Source: Arenibacter sp. ARW7G5Y1 (GTDB taxonomy: Bacteria > Bacteroidota > Bacteroidia > Flavobacteriales > Flavobacteriaceae). Taken from it: a stretch of DNA of 64,000 bases. The stretch is taken from assembly GCF_003201775.1 (NCBI RefSeq), contig NZ_QJJZ01000003.1:62001-126000 (forward strand). The letters run 5' to 3'. Positions 38,085-46,475 of this stretch are shown one piece after another; position 1 is the first letter of the stretch, and every line of letters starts with the position of its first letter. The translations under genes and the position numbers were made by a program. The notes below the pieces were generated by a model. It did not search any database, had not been told where the DNA came from, and saw only the letters and a program-made list of their open reading frames with translations.

Positions 38085-40052
38085 ATGGGTAGATTACAAT
38101 GTTTCGTGAAATTATTTTTTTTCAGTTTTCAAATTTTTTTGGGTCAAGAGTCCAATTACAACGAATTAAAGGCCGAGTTTAATACTATTAAGTATTTAAG
38201 TAAGACTAATAGTTTTATTAGGCAATTGAAAATCGATACCACTAGCATAAACTATAAACATGTGAGTCCAAAAGCAGTATTAAAGGACTCGACGCGAGTT
38301 AAGACAGAGTTAAAAAATGAAGTGCAAGATTTCTATTCCAAAGTAAGAAGTAATCTTAAAAAAAAATATTTAGGAGAGGTTGAAGGTGAAATTTATAGAC
38401 GAAGAGACAGTCTAAACGATTTAACTCTAGAAATAATTCAAAGTCGTATCAAACAGCTGAATAAATACGTTTCTGACAAACCTTTAAATGCAAGTAATGT
38501 TTCTCACTACATAGATTTTTCATTATCAGAAATTGCGGAGATACACGATATTTTATCCCGGGATAACACTTTCGCTTGGCCAAATTGTACTGAAGATAGC
38601 CAGTTGGAGATTGTAGATTTGGGATATGATAACCCAAACGGTGAATTACTCCAACAGTCTTCAATATTATATGTCACAGGGGGGCAAGTAGAGCTCAAAT
38701 TACAAACAGAGAAATGTTTAAAAATTAAATCGGTTACTCTTATCTCCACCTATTTTCAAGGTAATAAAAAAGAGCTTTCCAATAATACCGGGTTTTATGA
38801 TGAGATTGAACAACAGTGGATTGTCGATCCTTTTCGCTATGAAGATTCCTATACTACAATTAACGAAGAACAACATGAAATCTCAGCTAAAATAATTTTG
38901 CCGAATTATAAAGATGGGCGTTCATTTGATGTTGAGATTGAGATTTCGAATAATACATCATCCTTTAAGAAAATTTATGAATTTACCATTTCATGCGTTA
39001 AAGATGTTGTACTTCAAAATTCTCCTTTTGCAAAACCCATACTTAGTCTTAGTGAATTGTATCTTAAAAATAAGATAATTACAGGTATTTACGGCATGTT
39101 TGGAGATGATGGAAGAATGACAACTGCTAGCGGAAAGACTGTATACAATCCCGATTACAAAAACATCTATTTCAATATTGACAATGGGATTATTCAGTTT
39201 CGGTTAAAGGCGAAAGTAGATTTGCCCACCTGTGACCCAGTTATTTTAATAAACATGGATATGAAATTGTTACCCCTGCCCGTAGGATTTGAAATTGAAA
39301 CCGACACTTCGGTAGATTTCGACGCCCCATTATGGTGTGATATTATTAGTCTCAGTTTAGCGGATAATATTATGGGTTTGTTTGAATCGAAAATTAAAAA
39401 AGCTATGAAAGAAGAGGTTGAAGATATTATCTCTAAATCTATTGAGGATAATAATTTTTTCATAGCAAGCATTTTTATAGATGAAATATCATCATATAAT
39501 CATGAATTGAATTTCCTTTTTATTAATGCATTTAATCAATTAAAAATTGATGTTCCATATAATACAAAAAGGCTGAACGACGCATTTAAATGGGGTGTAG
39601 CTTTCAGTCCTAATCAAAACATAGGTTTAATTCCTGGTGGAAGAACGGAGATTGAATATACACATGACAGCGAAACACAATTTGTAATAGGGCCATTTGG
39701 CATATTTAATTGGAACAACGATGTGCCTATTCCCAATCCGTGGATTTTAACTAATTCTAATATTTATGTCTATCATAAACAGCGAGATTATGCTCGCAAG
39801 GCACTCCAAGGTGTTAGACGAATGACACCCGATCTCATCTTACAAAATACAGGCATAGGTCGTACAATCATGAATTCTAATTATGAAGGGATAATACACA
39901 CCCTTCCAAAAATATTAAAAACACCAGACAGTGATCTTCAATCCAGAATTGTCTTTGGGAATAATGATCATTTGTACATAAATGTAGCTGAACAGGGAAA
40001 TGGCAATTGGGAATTATCTATCATTCTTATACCTTTTGATATTAATTTATAA
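38085..40052 (+). CDS. Large exported protein of unknown function
   Basis: A 655-residue protein with N-terminal signal LFFFSFQIFLGQES. Residues ~25-140 are helical and charged, then beta-rich. A stretch from about 365 to 470 (IIQFRLKAKVDLPTCDP, PLPVGFEIETDTSVDFDAPLWCDII, then an amphipathic helix LFESKIKKAMKEEVEDIISKSI) is strands followed by a long helix with two cysteines, which recalls tubular lipid-binding (BPI/TULIP) domains; this is only a resemblance. The C-terminus ends NWELSIILIPFDINL. The next gene follows within 16 bp, so an operon of three is likely. Confidence 0.6.
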   Translation: MGRLQCFVKLFFFSFQIFLGQESNYNELKAEFNTIKYLSKTNSFIRQLKIDTTSINYKHVSPKAVLKDSTRVKTELKNEVQDFYSKVRSNLKKKYLGEVEGEIYRRRDSLNDLTLEIIQSRIKQLNKYVSDKPLNASNVSHYIDFSLSEIAEIHDILSRDNTFAWPNCTEDSQLEIVDLGYDNPNGELLQQSSILYVTGGQVELKLQTEKCLKIKSVTLISTYFQGNKKELSNNTGFYDEIEQQWIVDPFRYEDSYTTINEEQHEISAKIILPNYKDGRSFDVEIEISNNTSSFKKIYEFTISCVKDVVLQNSPFAKPILSLSELYLKNKIITGIYGMFGDDGRMTTASGKTVYNPDYKNIYFNIDNGIIQFRLKAKVDLPTCDPVILINMDMKLLPLPVGFEIETDTSVDFDAPLWCDIISLSLADNIMGLFESKIKKAMKEEVEDIISKSIEDNNFFIASIFIDEISSYNHELNFLFINAFNQLKIDVPYNTKRLNDAFKWGVAFSPNQNIGLIPGGRTEIEYTHDSETQFVIGPFGIFNWNNDVPIPNPWILTNSNIYVYHKQRDYARKALQGVRRMTPDLILQNTGIGRTIMNSNYEGIIHTLPKILKTPDSDLQSRIVFGNNDHLYINVAEQGNGNWELSIILIPFDINL

Positions 40053-40068
40053 ATTAAACTTTTTACAT

Positions 40069-40581
40069 ATGAAAACTAAGCTTTTAAAACTTAAAAATTT
40101 AATATTATTTGGAGTGATAATTTTTGGGATACTTTCAATTATTTCTTCCGGTGGTAACGGTGGTGGAAATGATGGCAATTCTTCTAATCCTACTTCACCT
40201 ACAGACGAATCAACAAGTGCTACGCTAGTTTTGAGGATGGAATATCCGGCTTCCCAAACTTTTAGTGAATTGGGAAGAGTAAGATGGGAAGGTGAACTTA
40301 TTAGTGATACAGGTACGGTTGGTATTGAGGAATTCCAAGATAATGAGGATTACGGATCAAGCAATCCGATTGGCTTTAATACTGATGCGTCAGGAGCTCA
40401 ACAAGCTATCTATCAGGTAAATTTTCAAAAGGTGAATCTCAAAAAAGGTACTTGGAAGTTTCGTTTTATCAGGTCGGGTTGGTCTAGTGAATGTGAAGTT
40501 CAATTGGAGTCACCAAAATCAATAAATTTCTATGCTGGAAGGGAAGGTTGTGGCGAGGGCGGTAATTTTCCAAGCGAATAA
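40069..40581 (+). CDS. Exported small beta-rich protein, unknown
   Basis: A 170-residue protein. The N-terminus MKTKLLKLKNLILFGVIIFGILSIISSGGNGGG is a signal or anchor; where a lipobox would have Cys there is Ser, so it is not an ordinary lipoprotein. After a low-complexity linker (GGNDGNSSNPTSPTDEST) comes one beta domain (TLVLRMEYPASQTFSELG, IYQVNFQKVNLKKGTWKFRFI) with two Cys in SSECEV and EGCGEG. A longer frame opens at 40000 inside the previous gene; ATG 40069 gives the signal at the right place. Function unknown. Confidence 0.6.
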   Translation: MKTKLLKLKNLILFGVIIFGILSIISSGGNGGGNDGNSSNPTSPTDESTSATLVLRMEYPASQTFSELGRVRWEGELISDTGTVGIEEFQDNEDYGSSNPIGFNTDASGAQQAIYQVNFQKVNLKKGTWKFRFIRSGWSSECEVQLESPKSINFYAGREGCGEGGNFPSE

Positions 40582-40586
40582 AAATT

Positions 40587-41051
40587 TTGAAATCAGTTGA
40601 TAGGTTTTGGTTTTCCGGAATTGTTGGCGGCTCGATATTAGTTTTTGGCCTTGTTTTTTATCTTTTTGTTAGAGGAAATAACGTGCTATTATTTTTATAT
40701 GATGGCCCATTGAATATCATGGATTTAAATTCACAGGTGTTTTTTAGTCTACCTTCCTTGATTCATTGTATCGGGTTTATTCTTATTACTTATTCCATAC
40801 GTTCAGACATCTTAAATAGACCATTATCTATATCAGTGATGTGGACGGTTATCAATCTGATATTTGAATTTTGCCAAAAAGGAAGCCAGATTAATTCGAT
40901 TCTTAAAAACCCAAGTTTAATCGAAAATTCGAGGATAGACGAATTATTGAATTATGGTTATTTTGATTGGTTTGACGTTCTTTCCATTTTACTCGGTGGC
41001 CTGATTGCGTATTTATTCCTGATGCTTTTAGAATTAAAAATGGAGACTTGA
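40587..41051 (+). CDS. Small membrane protein with VanZ-like layout
   Basis: A 154-residue protein with about four membrane segments. SLPSLIHCIGFILITYSI, WTVINLIFEFCQKG and YFDWFDVLSILLGGLIAYLF follow the order of VanZ-family proteins (helix, E..Q motif, D..D-G motif), which is a tentative match. No ATG is available before the first helix; TTG 40587, 5 bp after the preceding stop, is the likely start. It is the last gene of the 38085-41051 run. Confidence 0.55.
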   Translation: MKSVDRFWFSGIVGGSILVFGLVFYLFVRGNNVLLFLYDGPLNIMDLNSQVFFSLPSLIHCIGFILITYSIRSDILNRPLSISVMWTVINLIFEFCQKGSQINSILKNPSLIENSRIDELLNYGYFDWFDVLSILLGGLIAYLFLMLLELKMET

Positions 41052-41321
41052 TTACACATCGAACCGTTTAAGGTATTAGACTGGAAATTGTCCATTTATT
41101 TGGAATACACGATATTTTTCAGGTTTTATCAGATAACATCAATCTTGGACATGATGCCTCAGAATTTGTATTCTCATTAAAAAGGTTTTCTTATAAATCT
41201 CACACTATTTTTTATTTGGCTACAGATATTCATATTTTAATTGTTCGTGTGCTAAATCAAATTATGGATTACGAAAATAATTTTAGGTAGATGTTTTTTT
41301 TGATTCGTTTTATAAAATAAT
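41052..41321. other. Intergenic between convergent genes
   Basis: No gene or repeat recognised; AT-rich. With the terminator that follows it forms a 358-bp gap. Confidence 0.4.
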
Positions 41322-41381
41322 AAAAACCAGCAAGAAGAAACTTATATTTGTTAAGACAAAAGTTTCGTCTTGCTGGTTTTT
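41322..41381 (-). terminator. Long terminator hairpin, probably bidirectional
   Basis: A 21-bp stem with one mismatch: AAAACCAGCAAG..GAAACTT against AAGTTTCGTCTTGCTGGTTTT, with T runs on both strands. It lies 28 bp beyond the stop of the minus-strand lipoprotein gene. Confidence 0.8.
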
Positions 41382-41409
41382 CTGTTTATGACGTTTTTTT
41401 CTTTAATTT

Positions 41410-41910
41410 TTAATCGCACCCATCGATGGAAATATCAAATTTACCCTGAATGTTTAGCGCACCAGGAGCATTGTCTTGCCTACGGTAATTGATATTGATA
41501 GATCCTTTATAGGTTTTACATTGGCCATTCACGGTGATGTCGGTAACATATGCATTCCCATCTTTAGAAAGATAGATGCCTTTTTTATTTAGTATAACAC
41601 TGGAGGTTTGTACATTCCCAAATACATAAGGAGCAATGGAATATTGCAATTTCTCAACTGGATCAGGCAAATAAAAATCAATGGTGTTGTTGTCGTCATC
41701 TTTGGCAGAGAAACGAATTTTACCATCGGAAGCTCCAACGGTTTCTCGAAACATTTCAAATGTTGTATCGGAAAAGCCTTCGCCATTCACCCGAATGGAA
41801 ATATCTCCAGTCTCCTTGGGCTTGTCGGTTTCCTCATCGGCATCATCGCTTTTTGAACAGCCAACAAATAATGTGCAAATGCATACAGTAAGGTAAATAA
41901 TTTTTCTCAT
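41410..41910 (-). CDS. Small lipoprotein, unknown
   Basis: A 166-residue lipoprotein: MRKIIYLTVCICTLFVGCSKSDD gives the lipobox Cys at residue 18, followed by an acidic linker ADEETDKPKETGD. The mature domain is beta-rich (ISIRVNGEGF, TIDFYLPDPVEKLQYSI, YVTDITVNGQCKTYKGSININY) and ends GKFDISIDGCD with a Cys pair. An upstream frame extends to 41955 but the signal places the start at 41910. The family is a common Bacteroidota surface-lipoprotein type without known role. Confidence 0.7.
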   Translation of the reverse strand: MRKIIYLTVCICTLFVGCSKSDDADEETDKPKETGDISIRVNGEGFSDTTFEMFRETVGASDGKIRFSAKDDDNNTIDFYLPDPVEKLQYSIAPYVFGNVQTSSVILNKKGIYLSKDGNAYVTDITVNGQCKTYKGSININYRRQDNAPGALNIQGKFDISIDGCD

Positions 41911-41997
41911 TTTGATTAATTTTAGAGGTTTCATACCTATACATCGAAAGACCATTAAAATGTCATCAAGTCTTTAAATAAAAGGTATTAAACCTCA

Positions 41998-42052
41998 GGG
42001 CAGGCCTGTCTGCCGACAAAGGCAGGCCTGTCTGCCGACAAAGGCAGGCCCT
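41998..42052. repeat. 22-bp tandem repeat of CCTGTCTGCCGACAAAGGCAGG type
   Basis: Two full units and part of a third of GCAGGCCTGTCTGCCGACAAAG. The same palindromic core (CCTGTCTGCCG..GGCAGG) is inserted singly at 19304-19322. Confidence 0.85.
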
Positions 42053-42057
42053 GAACC

Positions 42058-42186
42058 TAATAATAGGAATCGACCCTAGGGTCGAGGTATTGAACCTAGA
42101 TCCCGCCGAAAAAGGCGGGTTTAGTTCAACTTGCAATTTTAAGTGCGTCTTACTGACTTCTCAATATTGAGTTTCACTAATAAGTG
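42058..42186 (-). repeat. R1 repeat, inverted copy D
   Basis: Full R1 unit on the minus strand: read that way it goes TTATTAGTGAAACTC..., through CCCGCC TTTTTC GGCGGG, to TCGACCCTAGGGTCGA (perfect 16-nt palindrome) and CCTATTATTAG. Hairpin 1 is CTCAATATTGAG here, changed in sequence relative to copies B/C but still fully paired. Confidence 0.9.
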
Positions 42187-42212
42187 TTGTTTCAAAATTG
42201 TTATAAAATAAT

Positions 42213-42263
42213 ATGAAAATATTTAGTTTATTCCTGATTGCAATTTCTATGCTGTCATGTTAG
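42213..42263 (+). pseudogene. Lipoprotein signal-peptide remnant
   Basis: ATG opens a frame of 16 codons, MKIFSLFLIAISMLSC, that is a perfect lipoprotein signal ending on the lipobox Cys and is closed at once by TAG. No continuation is found in any frame, so this is probably the stub of a lipoprotein gene cut by rearrangement next to R1 copy D. Confidence 0.5.
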
Positions 42264-42770
42264 CTTTTATTTTGGCGGCGAGATGAAGCGTTGGCAAAGT
42301 CGCATATACCGCTTAAAAGAAGTTTATGACCCTGCTCATAATTCGCTTAAATAATAAAATGTTCTGGGATATTTTACTTAATGCAATTATAGCTAACCAA
42401 TGAGGAACAATTATTTAAGTATGGCGTGTTGGTTTCCTTTTACATAATTGTTGACGATATGAGCCTAAAGGCAATCATATCTGCAATTATATAAAATAGC
42501 ACAAGCTATACGGAAACTGCACAAATGCTATAAAACTAAAACGTTATATTCTGCCCTATAATTTACATTATGTAAAATAGAATATTTGAAGTACTCCTGC
42601 GAAGTCCTCGTATACTCCAATTTTAACGAGTGGGTTGCCGTGGCAGGGAATTACGTTAAACCCTCTTCCACTCATTCCCTCTACATCGTCCCGCCGATCT
42701 TTAAAATCATCCACTGGATAATCTTAAAGCATCGCGTATGTAAAATACGATAAAATATAGGAGATTAAGT
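42264..42770. other. Non-coding remnant DNA ending in a 16-bp stem
   Basis: No gene is seen. At its end ATAAAATATAGGAGAT (42750-42765) pairs without error with ATCTCCTATATTTTAT (42771-42786) around TAAGT. Confidence 0.5.
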
Positions 42771-43018
42771 ATCTCCTATATTTTATGCGAGATGGCGCGC
42801 TGGCCAAGAATACTATAAACATCATTTACGTCGGCCCTATTAAACATACAGCCTATAAAATCATTTATGTAGGATTCTAGGTGTAAGATTGAGTATCTCC
42901 TATATTTTATGTGAGATGGTGCGCTGGCCAAGAATACTATAAACATCATTTACATCGGCCCTATTAAACATACAGCCTTTAAAATCATTTGTGTAGGATT
43001 CTGGATGTAAGATTAAAT
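42771..43018. repeat. 124-bp tandem duplication
   Basis: 42771-42894 and 42895-43018 are near-identical and both begin ATCTCCTATATTTTATG. The unit includes GGTGCGCTGGCCAAGAATAC and ends ATGTAAGATT. The period is not a multiple of three, so it is not a protein repeat. Confidence 0.85.
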
Positions 43019-43056
43019 TTATAACAGTATAGAATCCGATGGTAAACCATATTCCA

Positions 43057-43095
43057 TAAAAAAAGCTCCGAATATCAATATCCGGAGCCTTTTTC
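43057..43095 (-). terminator. Bidirectional terminator
   Basis: GCTCCG (43065-43070) pairs with CGGAGC (43083-43088), with inner ATAT pairing; A/T runs flank both sides. It lies 81 bp beyond the stop of the minus-strand gene at 43176. Confidence 0.75.
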
Positions 43096-43175
43096 CCTAT
43101 TTTTCCTTTGGTGTTATTGTCCTTGGCTACATGCTCTAGTAAAACACCCACAGGAAAAGTATAGGAAACGCTTTA

Positions 43176-43511
43176 CTACCGCAACATGTTGCTGTATTCC
43201 TCCACCGACTTTTGTACTTCCAGATACGAACGGATCTGGGCCATCGTTTTTTCAAAGAGTTCAATCTTTAAATCCTTTTCCCTTTTTAAAGCCTTGATCA
43301 ATTCCACATTCGTATTTTTCAAGCTCTTTAATGTGTGTCGGAGAGTTTCAGATTTAATAAACAATGAGTATGTGTTGGGTTCACATACATAAGAGGTCAA
43401 TTTTTTTTCCAATTGGCATAAGTCATTATTGGTACGCTCCAATTTTAAAATACATCCACTGTTGGAAGGCCTGCTAATCAAATTTCTACTAATCTTTATG
43501 GTTGTTTCCAT
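43176..43511 (-). CDS. Small coiled-coil protein, unknown
   Basis: A 111-residue soluble protein. Residues 50-105 (TLRHTLKSLKNTNVELIKALKREKDLKIELFEKTMAQIRSYLEV in short) form a long amphipathic helix suited to a coiled coil; the N-terminus is short and basic with two Cys. No signal peptide, no known domain. A clear start, its own leader and a terminator downstream support a real gene. Confidence 0.6.
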   Translation of the reverse strand: METTIKISRNLISRPSNSGCILKLERTNNDLCQLEKKLTSYVCEPNTYSLFIKSETLRHTLKSLKNTNVELIKALKREKDLKIELFEKTMAQIRSYLEVQKSVEEYSNMLR

Positions 43512-44171
43512 AGTGTAAGCTTGTTTTAGGGTTAACGGATTTTTTTTGGTACACTCTTATATAAATTGATTTTATTGGTTTGTAGCTAAAAGATACGACA
43601 AAAATCCCATTTTTATATAAGCAAATCCCTCATTAACATTAGTTTAAAGCAATATTAACACCCCTCCCCGCATCGACGTACCGGACTATTTCTTCGACCA
43701 ACGGCACATTTTCCATGAAATCCCTGCTTTTTATTGGGCCCCTACTCCTACGCCTAACAATTTCTCTCCCTCCACTCCCCTCCTGCCCCAAATCATTAGT
43801 TTAACACCAACCCCATCAACTTTGCTGCTAACATAAGCCTCTCCTGTATGATTTCATCTAGTTTATGAATGGGAATCCTTATCCACAGAATAGGATTCAA
43901 AAGCTCCGGGATTCAGCTTTTTGTTTTGAAAAAAGCGCGGAGTTTTGAATCCGATTTTTAGACATAGTCTTAAAAATTCCTTGGAGGAGGTGTCTTTTCT
44001 TTTGTTTCGTTTTCTTTGGACAAGCAAAGAAAATGAAAAGTAGATTTGGTTATGGGTACTTTATTTGATTACAGGTTTAGATTTAAGTCGGAAGATATTG
44101 CACAATCAAAGAAATTGATGATACAGGCAAACATAAAAATTAATGAAAACCTACTGGGAAAAATGAATGAC
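43512..44171. other. Intergenic, with one dispersed repeat
   Basis: No gene is supported. At 43994-44036 TCTTTTCTTTTGTTTCGTTTT and GGACAAGCAAAGAAAATGAA recur from 19573-19665, a common Flavobacteriaceae intergenic element. Confidence 0.45.
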
Positions 44172-44206
44172 AAAAAAGAAACCCCGATGCATTGCATCGG
44201 GGTTTC
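44172..44206 (-). terminator. Strong intrinsic terminator
   Basis: A 13-bp perfect stem GAAACCCCGATGC (44178-44190) / GCATCGGGGTTTC (44194-44206), ATT loop, then a T run on the minus strand. It ends the lipoprotein gene at 44236. Confidence 0.9.
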
Positions 44207-44235
44207 AAAAGTTCGTAATATACTTACTATTCTAT

Positions 44236-45018
44236 CTACCAGCTGATCTCCTCAGATTCCCCATTGGGATAGGTAACTGTTCCCTTTTGGTCACAACTCC
44301 CATCGCCAAAGTCCAGGGAAGCCGTTAAACCATCCACTTCCAACTGCATAACACCGGAAGTGATATAGGCACATCCCAGGTTGGCGGATAAAGCTTCGGT
44401 CACGGTAAATTCATAGGTTATACCATCTACGGTAATGTCCCACTCTCCTGTACAGGTAACATCGTCTCCTTCAGCATTGATCTGATCCAAATGCCAGCTC
44501 AATACCTTGTTGCCCTCCCAGGCTATAATGTTTCCGTTGTCATCCTCAAAAGTGGCATCGGTTGCTATGGTAAAGGTTGGACTATTGGCATCGGAGAAAT
44601 CGAAAGACAAAGTCTTGGTTCCGTTCAATATATAATCGTTGTAGGTGAAGTCGGTAAAACTAATCTCATAACTCCCCTTGTTGCCATCGGTGTTTCCATT
44701 GTTGCCTGTTAATACAATGGTACCGCTTATCGACTTACCATGAATGATACATTGATCGTAAGCAACCGTAATACTTTCATCGGTAAAAGCCAGTGTTGCA
44801 CACTCTGTGCTGGTCTTGTTAGACTTTCCCGCCTTGTCGTTGATCAGTAATTCAGAAACCAACTCGTCCAGTCCGTCCGAAACGGCATTGACCTGCATTT
44901 GGGCTTTCACTTGTTCAGGGGTCAGACTTTCATCATTTAGGCCATTCATAGCATCATTGCTACAAGCGGCGATCAAAACAAGTCCGAAACTTAAAACTAA
45001 ATAATTAAATGTTTTCAT
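44236..45018 (-). CDS. Lipoprotein with beta-sandwich repeats, unknown
   Basis: A 260-residue lipoprotein (LVLIAACSNDAM, Cys19). After a helical stretch (LTPEQVKAQMQVNAVSDGLDELVSELL) come beta strands such as SYEISFTDFTYNDYILNGTKTLSFDF and ITYEFTVTEALSANLGCAYITSG, and the tail LDFGDGSCDQKGTVTYPNGESEEISW with paired Cys. Many DG and GN turns suggest surface display. No enzyme motif is visible. Monocistronic, with a strong terminator. Confidence 0.7.
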   Translation of the reverse strand: MKTFNYLVLSFGLVLIAACSNDAMNGLNDESLTPEQVKAQMQVNAVSDGLDELVSELLINDKAGKSNKTSTECATLAFTDESITVAYDQCIIHGKSISGTIVLTGNNGNTDGNKGSYEISFTDFTYNDYILNGTKTLSFDFSDANSPTFTIATDATFEDDNGNIIAWEGNKVLSWHLDQINAEGDDVTCTGEWDITVDGITYEFTVTEALSANLGCAYITSGVMQLEVDGLTASLDFGDGSCDQKGTVTYPNGESEEISW

Positions 45019-45224
45019 TGTTTGTAGGGTTTAAAACATATTTAACTTGGGCTAAAATAAGCGCTTATATAATATTATGTTAAAAAAAACGCAAATTTTC
45101 GACGCAAAGTATACATTATTAAGAATTATCCTACGTATATAACCACTTTAGGCCGATAATACCCTTGGTTATCAGCACCTTAATCCAAAAATCACTGTAA
45201 TTGCCCCCCCTTTTAATAGTGGTA

Positions 45225-46304
45225 TCAATCCAATTGAAACCTAAAATTGTTGTAGTCGTCCCGCTGATAAGCCATTTTTTGCGTAGTGGGCGATATGGCG
45301 AAATAGGGCGAAAACGTAGTGGTAATGACGGTCTTTCCATCTGGTAAAAACTCCATAATCCGTAGCCAACCGTCTCCCCCATTGCCATGCCATCCACCGC
45401 CCATGGCCTGTGCATTAAAGGTAATCTGGTTCACTTTTTTACCGGCAGCGTTCCTGTCTACCCTAAAGGCGGTATGTCCCCTAAAATTATCAGGGGAACC
45501 AATATGACCCGAAAATACCAATTGTACGTTCTTGGAAGGGGCCACTAGCTTTTCCCAAATCGATTTACCATAGTTGGCATCCGCTATGGGATAGTTTTCT
45601 TTTTCCATATGCTTGTTTTGGGCATTTAGATAGGAATGGGTAAGCAATACCACCGTATGATCTTTATAGATTTCTTTGGAGATCTCACTGTTGGCCCATT
45701 GTAAAATAGTATCCCGCGGTGCAAATTCAAGGTTCAGGAACAAGAACTTTCTTTCTTGGGGGGATATCAGTTCATAAGTGGCATTTTCCACCGATGGCAG
45801 GCCGTCTATGTTCTTACCGGCTGCCCTCAAAGCCTTTGCATTCAATAGGTTTTTGTGCACGGGAAAATACTGGCTGTAATTGGATTTTCGGTTTTCAACA
45901 CTTTTATAGCCAAAGTCGTGGTTACCTGCCGCCAGGATATAGGGAACCTTTCCGTCCAGTCGCCCAAAAGCATGGGAAACGGCCCTCCACTGGTCCCTAC
46001 TGGGCATATTTCCATTTACCTTGTCCGGCACCAAAAGTTCGTTCTGCTCTACCAAATCGCCAGTACACAGCACCATTTTTATATTTAGGGCATCGATATT
46101 TTCACTGATCCAAGCTGTCATGGTTTCCAGGATGCCCTGATTTCTTTCAAATTTCACATAGCTCTGGGTATCCGGAACCAGAATAATGGACCAGGAATCC
46201 GGATTGGATAATTTGGGAGCCGTATAGGCTTCTTGTGCCCTTAGAGCAGAGGAATGTATAAAAAGGGAGCAAATTAAAAGGTAATAATAGTGTCTAAGCT
46301 TCAT
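45225..46304 (-). CDS. Secreted metallophosphoesterase
   Basis: A 359-residue exported enzyme (signal LLICSLFIHSSALRAQ). It has the calcineurin-like blocks: VPDTQSYVK (D and Q in place of DxH), CTGDLVEQ (GDxxE type), AAGNHDFG (GNHD), LLTHSY and FSGHIGSPDN (GHxxx). The variant first block with Gln instead of His is usual in secreted members acting on phosphodiesters. It is 171 bp from recQ, divergent from it. Confidence 0.88.
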   Translation of the reverse strand: MKLRHYYYLLICSLFIHSSALRAQEAYTAPKLSNPDSWSIILVPDTQSYVKFERNQGILETMTAWISENIDALNIKMVLCTGDLVEQNELLVPDKVNGNMPSRDQWRAVSHAFGRLDGKVPYILAAGNHDFGYKSVENRKSNYSQYFPVHKNLLNAKALRAAGKNIDGLPSVENATYELISPQERKFLFLNLEFAPRDTILQWANSEISKEIYKDHTVVLLTHSYLNAQNKHMEKENYPIADANYGKSIWEKLVAPSKNVQLVFSGHIGSPDNFRGHTAFRVDRNAAGKKVNQITFNAQAMGGGWHGNGGDGWLRIMEFLPDGKTVITTTFSPYFAISPTTQKMAYQRDDYNNFRFQLD

Positions 46305-46416
46305 TTTGGTAGATTTTGATGGTTGTATGGGATAAATTTAACCTTTTTAGAGTAAGCCCAAATAAGACCCTTGCCCTAATTTCTATTTATTTCTTGGGAT
46401 TTTAAGATCGGGATAG

Positions 46417-46448
46417 TTGTATTGGGATACCAAATATGATTATTTTCG
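46417..46448 (+). promoter_or_regulatory. Candidate promoter of recQ
   Basis: TTG at 46417-46419 and TATTTTCG at 46441-46448 are 21 bp apart, close to the Bacteroidota TTTG-N19-21-TAnnTTTG pattern, and 27 bp before the start codon. Confidence 0.4.
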
Positions 46449-46475
46449 TCCCTTACAAAAGCTTTACCGATACCC

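Noticed and set aside
41998-42052. CRISPR array
   Set aside because: The 22-bp units are directly adjacent without unique spacers; this is a simple tandem palindrome repeat.
42900-43151. 83-codon minus-strand frame starting MGVLLEHVAKDNN
   Set aside because: It runs through the bidirectional terminator at 43057-43095 and then through the 124-bp tandem repeat, so it is not a credible gene.
44046-44246. 66-codon plus-strand frame
   Set aside because: It reads across the 13-bp terminator stem at 44178-44206 and ends inside the opposite lipoprotein gene.
45131-45415. 94-codon minus-strand frame beginning MHRPWAVDG
   Set aside because: It overlaps the metallophosphoesterase gene in another frame and has no family features.
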